From assembly GCA_022652655.1 (NCBI GenBank), contig JALCRQ010000001.1:160920-224919 (forward strand): 64,000 bases of DNA. Direction: 5' to 3'. Made by a program: the position numbers and the translations under genes. Under the pieces are notes generated by a model. It had not been told where the DNA came from. It made no database searches and saw nothing but the letters and a program-made list of their open reading frames with translations. Below, in pieces: positions 1-15,000 of the stretch; within the stretch, counting starts at the first letter, position 1, and each line of letters begins with the position of its first letter. This DNA is from Oscillibacter sp. Lineage in GTDB: Bacteria > Bacillota > Clostridia > Oscillospirales > Oscillospiraceae.

Positions 1-3000
1 ACCTTCGTGCTGAACGTGCAGCACAACGCCTCCGTCGCCTCCATCGCCTCCGGCATCACCGTCCAATCCGGCGGCGACGTGACGGTGGAGAGCAAGGCCG
101 ATACCGACGGCGTGATCACTGCCAACGCCTCCGCCACCAACTCCACCACCGGTGTGGGTGTGGCCGTGGCCATCAATATCGTCACCTATGAGACTATCGC
201 CGACGCGGGTGCCGCGGATCTCTCCGGGGCCAACCTCACCGTCAGGGCCGAGATCTACGAGGCCGACACGGCAGCCGGCGTCCAGAATTTCCTGGAGACG
301 CTGAAGACCCAGTTTATCGCCGCGCTGGGTGCGACGCAGCTGGTGGACGCGCTGACCAAGGCTGCCACAGACGGCAGCTACGACTCCCTCATCGACTATA
401 TTACCAGCCTTTTGACCGAGCAGGGCTTTACCGTATCCGAAGGCCTGCCTGCGACCATCAAGGACATTGCGGTGGGCCGGCTCACCGCCGCCCTGAAGGG
501 TGAGGACGTGGAGCCGCTTGAAAACGAGGAGTATCAGCAGATCGTCGAGGACGCCGTGGCCTTCCTGGCCGATGCCGCCCGGGATCCCAGCGTGTTCAAG
601 AGCGTAGTCACCAGCAACTGGGCAGCGATGCTGGAGAACTGGAAAACCACCATCACCGATCCCGCCGCCCGGCAGGAGATGATCAACACCGCCTTCCAGG
701 CTCTGTCCGCCCTGCTGGGCAGCGACGACGAGCCCGACGGCATGGGCAATAAGATCTCCACCTCCACCATTTCCGGCGTGGGCGCCGCCAATGTGGGCGT
801 GGCCGGCAGCGTGGCGCTCAGCGTAGTCAACGGCACTACCCGGGCCTCCGTGGCGAATGTCGAAAGCACGGAGAACCGCGGCCCCGTGGACTTCACCGGC
901 AGCATCGTCATCACCGCCGACGGGAAGCAGAAGGTCTACACCACCGCCGGCTCCACCGCCGACCTCAAGGGCCGGCCGGACAAGAACAAGGCGGCGGCCC
1001 AGGGCTCTACCGCCTCCAACAACGGCGCCGGAACCGGCACCGCGGCTCCCAACACGGCCTCCAAGAAAACGGTGGGCGTGGGCGCCGCCGCGGCCATTTC
1101 CGTGGCCAATCTGACGGTACAGGCGTTTATCGGCGACAACCGCGCCGTCACCGCCCTGAGCGTGGATATCCGCGCCGAGGCAAAGAACGATCTGGACACC
1201 AACAGCGTCTCCGGCGCCGATCCCATCGTCCGCAGCGAGACGAATCAGACGACAAAGCCCGCCGGAACCACGGTGCCCACCACCTCCGCAAAAAATACCT
1301 CCGTGGACGCCTCCGTCTCCGTCAGCTTCATCGATAATCTGGTGGAAGCTTACGTGGGCAAGAACACCACTCTTACGGCCAACGGCGGCGATCTCATCAC
1401 CACGGCGGACGGCAAAACCGTCAACCTCTATATTCTGGCCTCTCAGAGCGGCGACACCAAGACCAACGCCAGCGGCTACGCCATGGGGACTGCCACGGCG
1501 GTGGGCGCGGCGGTGGCCGTGAATATCGCCCTCAGCGACGTGTCCGCCCGGTTCCTGGGCAGCGGCACCGTCACGGGCAAGGCCGCAGTGCGGGCCGTCA
1601 CCGAGGATCGGGACGACGCCAACGCGCTGGCGCTGGCCATGGGCGCCGATCTCCAGCGCTACCTTGACAAGATCAAGGCCGCGCAGAATCTGAACCGCAA
1701 AAATCAGGCGGCCGGGACGCAGGGCGGCAACGCAACCTCCCAGAACATTGCGAACCGGCTGAACGCCAATTCCAACAACCCGGCAGGCGGGAACACCACA
1801 CCGGCCAGCAGCACCATGCCGCTGTCGGTGAACGCCCTCCATTCCCAAAACGCCCAGACTACCGCGCCCAACGGCTCCACCACCGGCTCCGCCGGCGGCA
1901 TCGGCAGCCAGATCAGCGGCAGCGCGGGCAGCGCAGGCACCGCCGTCACCGGCGGCCTGGGCGGCGCCAACGCCAGCCAGACCACTCAGAATCTCCACGT
2001 GGCGGCGGCGGTAGCCGTGAACGTCACCAAGCACAGCGCCGTCACGGAGATCGCAGGCAAACTCAGCGCCTCCAACATCTCCGCCACAGCGGCCAACCAC
2101 GGCGATTTCGCTGCCGTAGCCACCGGCGCGGCGGCCTCCTCGCTGAATTCCACCGCGCCCACAGGCACCACCTCCATCGGCGTGGGCGTCGCGGTGGGCG
2201 TCAACGGCAACACCGCCGCCGTGAAGCTGGGCGGCCAGCTCATCGCAACGGACGGCGACATCACCGCCGATGCGGAGCTGACCCAGAATATGGACGGCAC
2301 CTACAAGGGCAAGTACGGCGTGCTGGCCGTGGCCGGCAGCGTGTCCGGCAAGGGCTCCGCGGGCATCGCGGGCGCGCTGGCCGTCATGGTGGCCAAGGCC
2401 GTCAGCTCCGTCACCGCGGCGGACAGCACAACGCTGACCGCCCAAAACGGCACCGTTACGCTCCACGCCTACGACAAGTCGAAACTCTCCGCCGCCGCCA
2501 TGGCCGCGACCCTCTCCAAGGGCGCCACCGCCGGTGTGGGCGCATCCTTCGCCCTGCTGTACGCGCAGAACGCCGTCTCCTCCAAGCTGGGTGACAGCGC
2601 GGTAGTCCGCGCAAAGGCCCTGAGCGTCACCGCGGAAAAGAAACGCGTAGACATCAAGGACTACGGCTCCCCCTGGAATACCTCCGAGATCCTGAGCCTG
2701 ACACAGGCGGGCGACGGGAAAAAGAAGGGCATGGCGGATGTTCAGAAGAACGCGGACGGCTCCTATAAGGTCACGCTGAACATTGAGTCCCAGGACGTGG
2801 TCACCGGACTGGAGGGAACCAGCATCCTCGGCACCGTCAACTATTACGCCTCCGCCGTGGCGGGCACCATCGTGGGCAGCTCCTCCACCGGGGAGAGCGG
2901 CAAGTTGGCTCTGGCCGGCGCGATCTCCATGCTCTTTAACACCAGCGCCACCGAGGCGCTCATCGGCAGGAACGCCGATATCGTCCTCACGGACGGCGAC

Positions 3001-6000
3001 CTCACCGTCGCCGCCGTCAGCGACAACAATACCCGTCTCATCGGCGGCGCGGTCAGCGCCTCCACCGCTACCGCGGGCGTGGGCCTCAACGTGGCGGCTG
3101 TAGACAGCAGGGACACCGTCACCGCCGCCATCGGCGACGGCAGCACGGATGAGAGCTATCAGGGAATCAGAGTTGAAGGGGGCAATGCCAGCGTGTCCGC
3201 GCAGGCGAAGAACAACGCCTGGGCCGTCACCGCGGCCGCCGCCCTCTCCACCGGCACCAGCTCCACCGCCACCGTAGGCGGCGGGCTCACCGTCATCGTC
3301 TCCAACACCGCGGCCAGGGCCCTGGTGGGCGATCATGTCAAGCTGAGCGCCTCGGGCAACGTGTCCGCCGACGCCAGGAACGACGCCGACCTGGTGCTGG
3401 TCAGCGTCAGCGCCGCTGTCAGCGGCTCCGGCTCCGGCAAGGTCGCGGCCGGCGGCACCATCGCCGCGGTCATCACCGCCGACAAGGCGGAGACCTCCGT
3501 GGGCGGCGGGGCGCAGCTTACCGCCGGCGGCACACTGGGTGTTACCGCACACAACAGCGAGAATCTGGTCAGCGTCCTGGGCTCCGCCAGCGCGGCGGCC
3601 TCCGGCGCGGCAGCGGCCGGCACGCTGAACGTGCTGGTCACCAACGCGGTGAGTTCCGCCGCGGTGGGTGCAAAAGCAAAGCTCATCTCCAAGGGCAATC
3701 TCACCGTCGCCTCCGACGGCGACGCCAAGCTGGTGGCGGTTCTGCTGGCGGTTTCCGCCGCGGGCAGCGCCGGCGATCCGGCCATCGGCGCAACCATTCT
3801 GGTCAATGTGTTCAATCGCCGCGCAACCGCCTCCGCAGGCGATGGCGCAAGCCTGATCTCCCAGGGCGGCAGCGTCCTTCTTACCGCCGACGGCGACGAG
3901 AAGACCGTGGCTGTCAGCGTGGCGGGAGCTGCCGCGGAGGGCCCGTCCATCGCAGGCAATATTCAGGTCAATGTGGGCAGCAGCACCGTAGAGGCAAAGC
4001 TGGGCGACAGCGTCACCGTGGAAGCTTACGACTCCATCGGCGTGACAGCGGATCAGCACAACGACGTGGTGCTGATCTCTCCCACCTTCTCCTTCTCCGG
4101 CAGCAGCGCCGGCGTAGGCGCCACCATCGTCACCACTGTTTTGGGCAACACCGTGCAGGCACTGGTTGGCAGCAATGCCAGCCTGACAGCCCACGCGCTG
4201 TCCACCGCGGCGACGGCGGGCGTCAAGACCGCCAATCGCAGCGACCGCCGCAGAGGCGTGGTGGTTCACGCCTTCTCCGACGAGACCGTGGTTATGCTGG
4301 GTATCGCCGCCAGCGGCAGCCTGAGCAGCGCGGCCGTCTCCGGCGTGGTGGACACTCTGGTGGTCACCAACAATGTCAAGGCCGCTGTGGGTCCCAATAC
4401 CAGCGTCATCTCCGGCACCGTGGTGGAGGATGCCCTGGATACCGACGGCGACGGAACCAACGACACTTCCAACGGCGCGGGCGAGATTGCGGTGGAAGCC
4501 GACGATACGTCCAGCCTCTATAACTTCGGCGGCGCGGTAGCCGCCACTGCGGGCAGCGCCGGAGTAGGCGCCACCGTCGTTACACTGGTGTTCAACAAGA
4601 CCGTCACCGCATCCCTGGACGGCCGCGACGCGGAAAATTCCGCATTGAGCAGGCTGATCCGCGCGGCGGGCAAGCTTACCGTCACCGCCGATTCCCGGGA
4701 TGTTCTGGCGCTGGTGGGCGTTACCTTCGGCGCCAGCGGCAGCGCGGCTGTCGCCGTGGGCGGCAACATTCTGGTATTTGAAAATACCGTCACCGCCGAG
4801 CTGGGCGGCACGGTTACTGCCGGCGGCAGCGTCACCGTGGCGGCCCAGAGCGACGCCACGCTGGTCAGCGTTGCGGCAGCCCTGGCGGGCAGCGGCTCCG
4901 CCGCCGTGGGCGGCGCGGCCATCATCACCTACTTCAAGAGCACCACCGCGGCCCGGGTGCTGGAGAACAGCACTGTCACGGCAGCCGGAGCCCTCAGCGT
5001 CACAGCTGATTCCCGGGAACTCATTACCTCTGACGGGGTGGGCGCCTCCGGCGGCGGCAGCGCTGCCGTCAGCGGCCTGGTGGACGTAATCGTTACCAAG
5101 ATTACCACCCAGGCGTATCTTGAGAAAAATGTCACCGTGAAGGCGAGCAGCCTCACGGTCAAGGCAGACGACCGCTACAAGCTGGTGGGCGTCGGCGTCA
5201 GCGCGGCTGTCAGCGGTACCGCCGGCGTAGGCGTCACCGCCATCGTCACCGTGGCCAAAAATACCGTCACGGCCTACGTGGGCGACAACAGCAGCATTAC
5301 CGCAGCCGCCGGAGACGTGTCCGTCAGCGCCGCCTCTGACCGGAGAATCCACACCTATGCCGGCACGCTGGCCGCGGGCTTCGGCGGCGCGGGCGTGGGC
5401 GTGACGCTGATGGTCACCGTTGTCGGCGGCAAGCTCCAGCAGACCAGCGCCGATGAGCTGAACAAGAACTTCAGCTCCGGCGAGCTGCTGCGTGCGCTGA
5501 GTGCGCAGGCCCCCGGCGCAGCCTCCGGCAGCTATGCCGAGCTTCAGGGCGAAAACGGCCTGGCTTCCGATCTGGAGGGCGACGGCGTCAAAACCTCCGC
5601 CGGCGTCGGCCATGAGGAGCCTGTCTATAAAAAGACCGGCGAAAACCCGGATGGCACGCCGATTCTGGAGCCGGTCTACAAGACTCGCGCCGAGGGCGAG
5701 ATCAAGCGCGACGCGGACGGAAACGTCATCTATCAGAAAAATACCGACGGAACGTACAAGGTGGATGAGGACGGCCGCTGGATTCCAGAGAAGTATGCAG
5801 GCGGCGAGTTCGTACTGGACGCTGCGGGCCAAAAGATCCAGGAAACGCAGATTGTCTACGATGACCAGGGCTACAGCGACAGTTCCCTGAACACGTCCTA
5901 CGACAAGGAGACCAACGCCACGCCGGGCAAGGACATGGAGGTACAGGAAAGCAGTGACCGGGATCAGGCCGCCGGAATCGGCCAGACCCAGCCCAACTAT

Positions 6001-9000
6001 GACTCCCGGGATACCACCAGCGCCTACCTCGGCAAAAACGTCACCGTAGTCAGCGCGGGCGACATCACCGTGTCCGCCAGCGACAACCTCATCGCCGACA
6101 TGGTCACCGCCGCCATCGCGGGCGGGCTCTATGCGGGCGTGGGCGTGGGCATCGCCGTGGGCGTGCTGTACAGCAGCGTCCTGGCCTACGTTATGGACGG
6201 TTCCTCCCTCAGCGCCGTCGGAACGGTTTCCGTCAAGGCCTGGGGCGGCTCTGCCGCAGAGGGCTTCGGCGATACCACCAGCACCGGGGATTCCGGCGAC
6301 AACGGTGCACTCAACAGCGCCGTCAATGATTCGGAGTTCAGCATCAACGACCTCACCATCCACGCCATCTCCGTCTCCGCCGGGATCGGCGGCTATGCCG
6401 GAGTGGGCGCGGCGATAGGCGTTGTGGTGCTCCGCTCCGAGGTGAAGGCCTATGTGGAGGGCGACATTCTCAAGGCGGCTGCCGTGGAAGTCAGCGCCAG
6501 AAGCTACTATAAGAACGTGGTGGCCGCCACGCTGGCCCTCTCCGGCGGCATTGCGGGCGTCTCCGCCTCCATTGCCAGCGCCACCTTCGTGGGGAACACC
6601 ATCGCCGCCATCGTGGGCGACGTCCAGGTGGGCGATACTGCCGGTAACCGCACAAAGTATCCCACCGCCCAGCTGGGCGTGGGCAGCGTCAGCGTGCGCA
6701 CCGATGCAACCCACACCGCCACCGCCATCGCCGCGGCCATCGCCGCAGGAGGCGTGGCCGTCAACGGGGCCGTGGCCGTGGCTGTCAACCGCAGCCGCAC
6801 CGAAACCTTCGTGGGCCAGGGCGTCAGCATGAACCTGACCGGCGACCTCTCCGTCTCCTCCGCCGTTTCCACCGCCGCCAGGAATCTGATTCTGGGCGTG
6901 GCGGGCGGAATCGTGGCCGTGGGCCTGGGCGTCGCGGTCTCCGTGCTGAATCCCGCGGTGCTCACCTATCTGGGCGTCACGCCCGACGGCGAAGTCACCG
7001 GCGGCTCTGTCACCGGCACCGTCGGTCAGATCACCGCCCGGAACGTGTCCGTCGCCAACGACGTGACCACCGACGCATACAGCACCGCAATCCTGGCCTC
7101 CATGGGCGGCGTGGCCGTCAACGGCAGCGCCCTGCTGACCTTCAACAGCACCAACGCCTGGGCGGCCATCAACCGGATGAGCGTCACCGCCTCCGGCAGC
7201 CTCAGCGTGGATGGACGGCTGGTTTCTGCGGCCCGCTCCGTCCTGGCCTCCGCTGCCATCGGCAACGTGGCCGCCGGCGTGACCTTCAGCTATGTGGGTC
7301 TGGACTCCGTCAACAAGGCGCTCATCGACACCACCGGCGTCACCGTCAGCGGCGGAACGATCAGTGTGTTCGCCGGCCGGGACGACGCGCGCAGCAGTGC
7401 CACCGCCCAGGCGACAGCAGTGGCCGCCGCAGTGGCGGGCCTGGCGGCGGTCAACCTCAATACTGCCGTGGCGGACAACAACGCCGTCAACGACGCGCTG
7501 ATTCAGGGCAGCGGAACGCTGATCTCCGCCGGCGCGCTGAGCGTGGGGGCCAACGGGATTGCCTCCGCCCAGGCGACGGTTCTGGGTCTCACCGTGGCCG
7601 CAGGCGCGTCCATCGCCGGTGCCTTCGCCGTAGCGCTGCTCCGCAGCAGCCAGCAGGCGTCTGTCAACGGCGGAACCGTCTCCGCCGCCTCCCTCAGCGT
7701 GCTCTCCAACCTCAATCGGGGAAGAACAGAGGCAGCTTCGGAGGCGAAGCTCATCACCGGCTCCGGCGCACTGTTCACGGTCACGGCCAACGTGGCTGTG
7801 GCTTACGGAAGGAGCAGCAGCGTTGCCCAGGTCACACCCGGCACGCTGACCCTGACCGGCACCAACGGCGGCTCTGTCACCGTGGGCAGCTACGGCAGCG
7901 CGGACGTGAAGTCCGATACCACCAATTTGACCATCTCCGCCATCAGCGCGGGGCTGATGGTGAATCTGGCCTTTGCCCAGTCCAAATTCCAAGCGATCCT
8001 CGATGTCCCCGCCGGCGGAGCCGTTGACACGGATTCCGTCACCGTGGAGACGATTTATACCGCCAACGCTACGGCAGACCTGACGCCCTCCGCAGGCGGC
8101 GCGCAGGCGCACCTGGCCTCCATCGGCGTGAATCTGGCGCTGGCTGCGGCCGATTCCACCGCCGAGGCCGCCATCACCGGCGCAGGCACAGTCACCGCAG
8201 GCACCGTCTCCGTCACCGCGTCCGGCACCGCCGGCGCCAACGCCATCACCCACGCGCCCACACTTCAGCTCAGCCTCGTGAACATCGCGGCCAACACCGC
8301 GGTGGCCCTGCTGACCGCCGAACAGTCGGCGCATCTGGACGGCGTCACCGTGAAAAAGGCCGGCGTGACCGTCTCGTCCACACTGAACAACGGCGCGTTC
8401 GACGGCGCGTTCGCCACGCTGGGCGCCAGCTCCGACGGATGGACCCGCAAGGACGACGGAACCACCGAAAAGGGCTACAAGTTCACGCTCGACCTGTATT
8501 CCGCCGAGGTGAACACCGCCGTCGCCACCAACGACGCCAGCAACAGCGCCTATTTCAAGGGTGCCGGCGTCAGCGCCTCCGCAAAAGATCTGGCCGTGAC
8601 GGCCGCCGGCAAGAGCCTGGCCGACGCCAAGGTGCAGATCGCGGATACCTCCCTGGGCTACGTGTCCGTGGGCATCAACACCCTGTATGCCTATGCAAAG
8701 GGAACGTTCCGCGCCTATCTGGACATCGGGGCGCGGGAGCTGGACGTCAATTCCGTTACCGTGACCAACACCTATACCGCCCGGGCAGACGCCGAGACCA
8801 CCCAGTCCACCGGCGGCGTCAAGGCTGCCGTCATCGACGTCGTCAACAACGCCGCCGCGGCTGAGGCCTCCACCGCCGCAGAGGCCGGGATCTTCGGCAC
8901 CGGCACGGTGAAGTCCGCCGGCGCCATCACCGTCACCGTTTCCGGCACGGCGGATGCCGTCACCGGTATCGCCGAGAGTGAAGCGAAGCTCTCCGGAATC

Positions 9001-12000
9001 TCTATCGCAGGCAATGAACTGACCTCCCTGCTGAAGGGAGTCCAGAGCGCCTATCTGCGGGGCGTCACCGTGGAAAAGGCCGGTACCGTCACCGTCCTCA
9101 GCGAGTACAACAAGGACGGAGCCCACGGCGCCACCGGCACGCTGGGCAATTCCGCAGCCTCCGCCTCCGACGTCTCTCTGCTGGTGGGCGCCACGGGCAG
9201 CACGGTGGAAGCCGCGGCCAATACCACGGCCGGTGCTTCTATCTCCGGCGTGAGCATGGGCAGCGACACAGCCAGGGTAGGCGCGGTCACCGTCCGCTCC
9301 GACGCCGCCTCCGCCGCCAGAGCGTCCCAGTCCGACGCGGTGTTTGATGCGGGACTGATTTCACTGGGCCTGACCATCATGAAGGCCCACGCCCAGGGCA
9401 CCTATGAGGCCTATGTGGACGTGGCAGACGGCAGGAGGATCTACGCCGAGTCCCTGAGCATCTCCAACACGTATACCGCCGACGCGGATGCCAAGACCAC
9501 CCAGGCAATTCTGGGAGTCAGCGGCGCTGACGTCAGCGCCAACGTGGCCCTGGCTGACGTCACCACCGCGGCAGATGCCTCCGTCCGGGGCAAGGGCACG
9601 GTGAATACCACCGGCGCGGTGACGGTTCAGACCACCGGCACCGCCAACGCCCATGCCGGCGTCGTCACACCCACCGTATCCGTCAGCGGCATCAAGGTGG
9701 CGCTGAAAGCATTGACCGCCGACGTTAAGGCAAGCCAGAGCGCTTATATCAAGGACGCGTCCGTCACCGCCTCCGCGGTGAGTATCCTCAGCGAGTACAA
9801 CAAGGATGGAGCCCACGGCGCCAAGGCCGAGATGGGCAGCATCTTCAAGGCCAAGGATGGCGGAAGTTTCTCCTTCGAGGCCGCCGGGACGTCGCTCTCC
9901 GGCAACGTCATCACCGCTACCTCCGAGACCACCAGCCTGGCCTACGCCGACGGCGCGGCCATTACCGCTGCGGGCGGGGAGAGCGGCAATCTCACCATCA
10001 CCGCGGACGGCACCAGCATCGCCTCCGCCACCATGGATCAGGCCAGCCTGTCTGCCGGGTATATTGACCTGGCCCTGACGCTGATGTACGCCTATGCCAA
10101 CGGTGATTACCAGGCGTACCTCCGGACGCCGGGCCTGGCCGTCAGCGCCGCGGGTGACATCCTGATCTCCAACAACTACACCACCTCCGCCACGGCCCGC
10201 ACCGCGCAGGCCGGCGGATTCGGCGTCAAATTCTCCGGAGCCAGCCTCAAGACCAATGTGGCGATCGCCCAGGTGAATTTGAAAACCTATGCCGGCATTC
10301 TCCGCACGCGAGAGGGCGGCACGCCCTCCGGCACAGGCGGAGAGGAGTCCGGCGGCGAGGAAGCCTCCGGCGACCCCGAGTCTCCGGACGGCACCATCCA
10401 CGCGGACGGAAACCTCACGGTTCAGGTCACCGGCACCGCCAGAGCCTATGCGGGCGTTGCGCAGCAGACCATCAGTCTCAGCGGGCTGAACATCGCCGCC
10501 AATGTGCTGACCGCCACGCTGCATGCGCAGCAGAAGGCGGAGATCGCCGCCGGTACCGTCACAGCAGACGGCGCGCTCAAGGTGCTCAGCGAGTTCAACA
10601 AGGGCAAGACCGCCGCTTCCACGGATTCCGGCGCGGCTGCCGAGCTGGGAAGCATCAGCGACAAGGCCCTGGCGGACATTCACGGCATCGGGGTTCAGGT
10701 CAACGTCGTCACCGCTGAGGTCACGGCCTCCAGCCAGGCGCTGATCTCCGGCGGAGCCGTTACCGCCAAGGGAACGGCCAATGTCACCAATACCGCCACC
10801 TCCTACGCCAACGCGTATACCGGCGCGGCTGTGGTGAATCTGGGCCTGGTGGGCATCGGCGTCACCCAGCTCAAAGCCAGCGCGGGCGGCAGCTTTGCCG
10901 CCGCCGTCCGGAACGCCGGGCTGACGGCGCTGAGCGTAGACGTCACGAACACCGCTTCGGCGGGCTCCGACGCCACCGGCTCCCAGCCCTCCGTCAGCCT
11001 GACGCTGGGCAAGCTCGACTATAACAAGGCGGAGGCCTCCACCGGCTTTACCGCCGGTGCAGAGATCTCCGGCAGCACCATCACCGCCAAGGGGACGAAG
11101 GATGCCGCGGGCACCGTCACCGTCAGCGCCGACGGCACTGCCACCGCCTCTGCCGCCATCACCGCTCCCATTGCCGCCATCGGCGGCGTGGGCGCCGCCA
11201 TCAACGATGTATCCGCCAGGGTATCCGCCGTGCAAAAGGCATTTCTCTCCGGCGGAACCGTCAAGGCTGCTGGCGCCGTCACCGTAAAGTCTGTCCTCAA
11301 CGACGGCGACGGCGAGGGCGCGACGGCCAGCCTGGGCGCGGCCGGCGTAGGCGTCAGCGGTGCGGATATTTCCAGCAACCAGGCCACCGCGGATTCCAAC
11401 GCCACCAGCTGGGCTTACGCGGCGGGCGTCAGCATCGGCACCGACCAGCAGTCCAGCGGCAAGCTCACCATTCAAAACCGGGCCAACTCCTACGCCAAGG
11501 CCGGCTTTACTGCCTCCGCCGTAGATGTCAGCGGCGTAAATGTGGGCGTCATGGTGATGAAGGCCACCGCCGCCGGCAGCTTCAAGGCGGAGCTGGATAC
11601 CGCCGCAGCCACGCTCTATACCGGGGACATCGACATTCTCAACGACTATGTCTCCACGGCAGACGCATCCTCCACCCAGCCCGGCGGCGGCGTCAAAGTA
11701 GGCGCGATCTCCGGCGGAAGCAACACAGCTGAGGCCACGGTTTCTACTATTGCTGCTGCGGGTATCGTCGGCAGCGGCACCGTCCACGCGGGCAGCGTGA
11801 CCGTTCGCTCCGACAGCAGCGCCAACGATGCGGCGCAGCACTCCGGCGCCACGGCGGACATCGACGGCAAGGCTGTGTCCGTGGAAGGCGTCAACGTGGG
11901 TATCAACAAGGCCATGGCCCTGATGAATATCACCCAGAGCGCGTATGTAAAGAGCTGCACGCTGATTCTAACCGGAAGCCTGAGCGTAAAATCCCTGCTG

Positions 12001-15000
12001 AACAACTCCACCGTAAAATCCGAGACCGGAGCCAACGGCGGCGCTAAGGTCGGACTCATCGGCGCCTCGGGCACCTCCACTACCGCAAAATCACAGGGAA
12101 GCAGTCAGGCCTCCGTGGAGGACGCCGCGGTGAGCGCCGCAGCGGGCTCTGTCACCGTGCTGGCCGAGATGAAGAACACCAGCGTCACTTCCAACTCCAA
12201 GGCCAACAGCGTGAGCGTAAGCGGTGCGGCAATCGATATCGTGTCGGTTTACGCCGAGATTGCCAAGGATGCGGCAAAGGCGTTTGTCAGCGGCTCCAAG
12301 GCCAATCTCACGGCGCAATCCGTGTCCGTGGCGGCGGATTCCACCGGTGCCAAGGTCACCGCCTATGCCGAAAGCCCCGATACCAGTGTGCATGCCTTCG
12401 GCGGCAGCACCGTCACAGCCGATGCCAAAGTTACGGAAAAGACGACCGAGGCATATCTGGGCGCGGGCACTAAGATTACAGCCACCGGCGCCGAAAACGA
12501 CGTCAGCGTCACCGCCTCCGCAGATACTGAACTGAATGCCAGCACCAATCACTCCACCAACGTCGGTCTGGCAGAGGTAAACAAATATGTCATCGCCGCC
12601 ACGGTATTGACACAGAAAACTTTGGCTCACGCCGACGGCAGCGTTCGCTCCGCGGGCACGCTGAATGTGGCTGCGTACGACGAGATTACCGGTACCGCCA
12701 AAACTTCCGGCAAGACCATCGGCGCGGTGGCCAACGGCGATTCCAAGGTCACCGTTACAGTGGGCGACACGGAGCATACCGGCCAGACGGCCAAGGCGTC
12801 CGTCGGCGCAGGCGCCGACTTGGAGGCTGCCGGCAGCGTCAGCGTTACGGCTCACACCGCGGCTGCCCTCACTGCCACGGCGGACAGCTCCGGCGTCGCC
12901 CTGGGCCAGTACGGCAAGGTGGGCGCATCCGTGGCCCTGATCCGCAATACGTTCATCGACATCGGCACCAGTGCCCGGCTGATTTCCCACTACGGCGATG
13001 TGTCTGTGACAGCTATGGCCGCACTGGCAGACCTGTCCGCCAACACCACAATGGACGGCGCAGGATTCGCCTTCGGCGGCGACGGGCCCAGTTCCACGGT
13101 CACGCTTAGCTCCAAGACCAATGTGGATGTGGGCGGCGGCGCTACGGTCACAGCCCTGTTCGGCAGCCTGAATATCCAGGCGGAGAGCCACAGCGACGTG
13201 CGCTCCGCGGCCTCCCGCAGCATGAAGGGCTTCGCAGGCAGTAACCAGAGCGCCGCGTATATCACTGCTTCGGAGGAGGTCTTGATCAACCTGGCTACGG
13301 CGGATAACGCCGCCCGGGCTTACCTTAACGCGCGCAATACCGCCATCCGTTCGGTGATCTATCAGTCCCTCAATGCCTACGCCTACTCCGTCACCGGCAG
13401 CGCAGATTCCCATACCACCGCCAACGCGTACGTGACGGTCAACAACACCCAGCAGATCAATATCGGCAACGCCTTTGTGGGTGGCACGGACACTCTGACC
13501 ATCGAGGCGGTTACACCCGCCATGTTTGTAGTGGCCAAGGGCTACTCCACCATTGACGGATTCACCGGCAAGGTCTACGCCAACACCGGCGTCAACGGCG
13601 GTGCCGCCGCGGAGGTCAAAGTCTCCGCCCGCGCGGATATTGCCAGCAAGGCCGTCATCATCAACGCCGCCGCACCCAACGTAGGCGACAACGGCGTGGC
13701 GGCCAGCAATGCCGAAGCCGTGTCCAACACCATCATGGGCTGGGTCAGCCGTGCTGTCGACACCTTCAACCAGAAGGTGGCCAACGCTCTGGGCAAAATC
13801 CCCTTCATCGGCAAGAAGCTCAAGCGCCTGTACGAGACGGTCACCCGCTGGGTCACCAAGACTTTCTGGGAGCCCATCTCCTCCAAGTCCTATGCCGCTT
13901 CCACCAAGGTCCTTACGTCCGTCGGACGTGTCATTCTGGACGGCGGAATCCATTTGGGCGGCGGCGCCGCAGGCACCTTCGTCGAGATCGACAGCAGCGG
14001 AAAGCTTCACTGGTCCGGCCTGGATGAGGACTTCGGCACGGATACAAATCCGTCGGCGAACAGGCCGGTGGCCACGGTCACGGACAGCAGTGTGACGGTC
14101 AGCAATCTTTACAACGACGACCGCGGCTCCATTGCCGTCAGCGTCACCGCCTCCGGCGATGTTAGCCAGCACACCAGCGGTGATAGCGCCGCCACCTCTA
14201 CGACGGTGAATACCAGCGTGGACGGCACGGCGGAGATCAAGACCAATAACAGCTTCGTGAAGATTTACGACAGCGGGTATCTGCCCAACGTGGTGATTCT
14301 CAACGAGACCGCCAAAAACCTGATTGTCAGCAGCATTACACTGAACAACGGCGATCAGCCCCGTCCCAGCGTGGAAATCGGCGGCCTGACCACCCGGTAC
14401 GCCCACGAGACACCCGCCCTGACGGTGCTTAACCGCACAGGCTCCGACGTCACCTTCGGCGTCACCCTTGACTGCATCGAGGGAAGTGTGACGGTGGGCA
14501 TGAACGGCGGCGCATTGAATACGGCACTCGGCGCGGTGATCTGGGCCAACCGGATCTCCGTACCCGGCAGCGGCAGCCTCCTGCGCGGCGTCTTCCCCGT
14601 CACCGGGGCAGGCAGCATCGGCAGCGAGGCAAACCGTTTCCGCGCCTATCTGATGGACATTGCCGCGGTTCCCGCCACCAACGTCTTCCTGGCGCAGGCG
14701 GCCCGCCCCACCAACCTCTCTGTCTTTGCGGAGGGGGAGATCTGGCTGGACATTACCCACGTGATCAAGAATATCACCGCTCCCGACGGAACCATCAGTG
14801 CGGTTGCCAATCCCGTGCTGACACTGGATCAAGTGATCTCTAAATCGGGCAAGAAGGTGGATCTGCAGATCAACGCGCCGAAGGTGATCGGCGCCGCCGC
14901 GGTCAACAAGACCAACCGCGACGTTTACGCCCCCGGTGAACGCAACAACCTGGCCTCCATTGATACCGCTCTGGCGGCGAACATCGGCAAGGCCATCCTG

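Noticed and set aside
9361..11841. An 826-codon minus-strand open frame
   Set aside because: Shadow of the repetitive adhesin region; composition follows from the opposite strand.
7680..12120. Regular repeats that might be read as a CRISPR array or satellite DNA
   Set aside because: The repeats are in frame, about 690 bp long, diverged, and encode structured protein modules; spacer-repeat architecture is absent.
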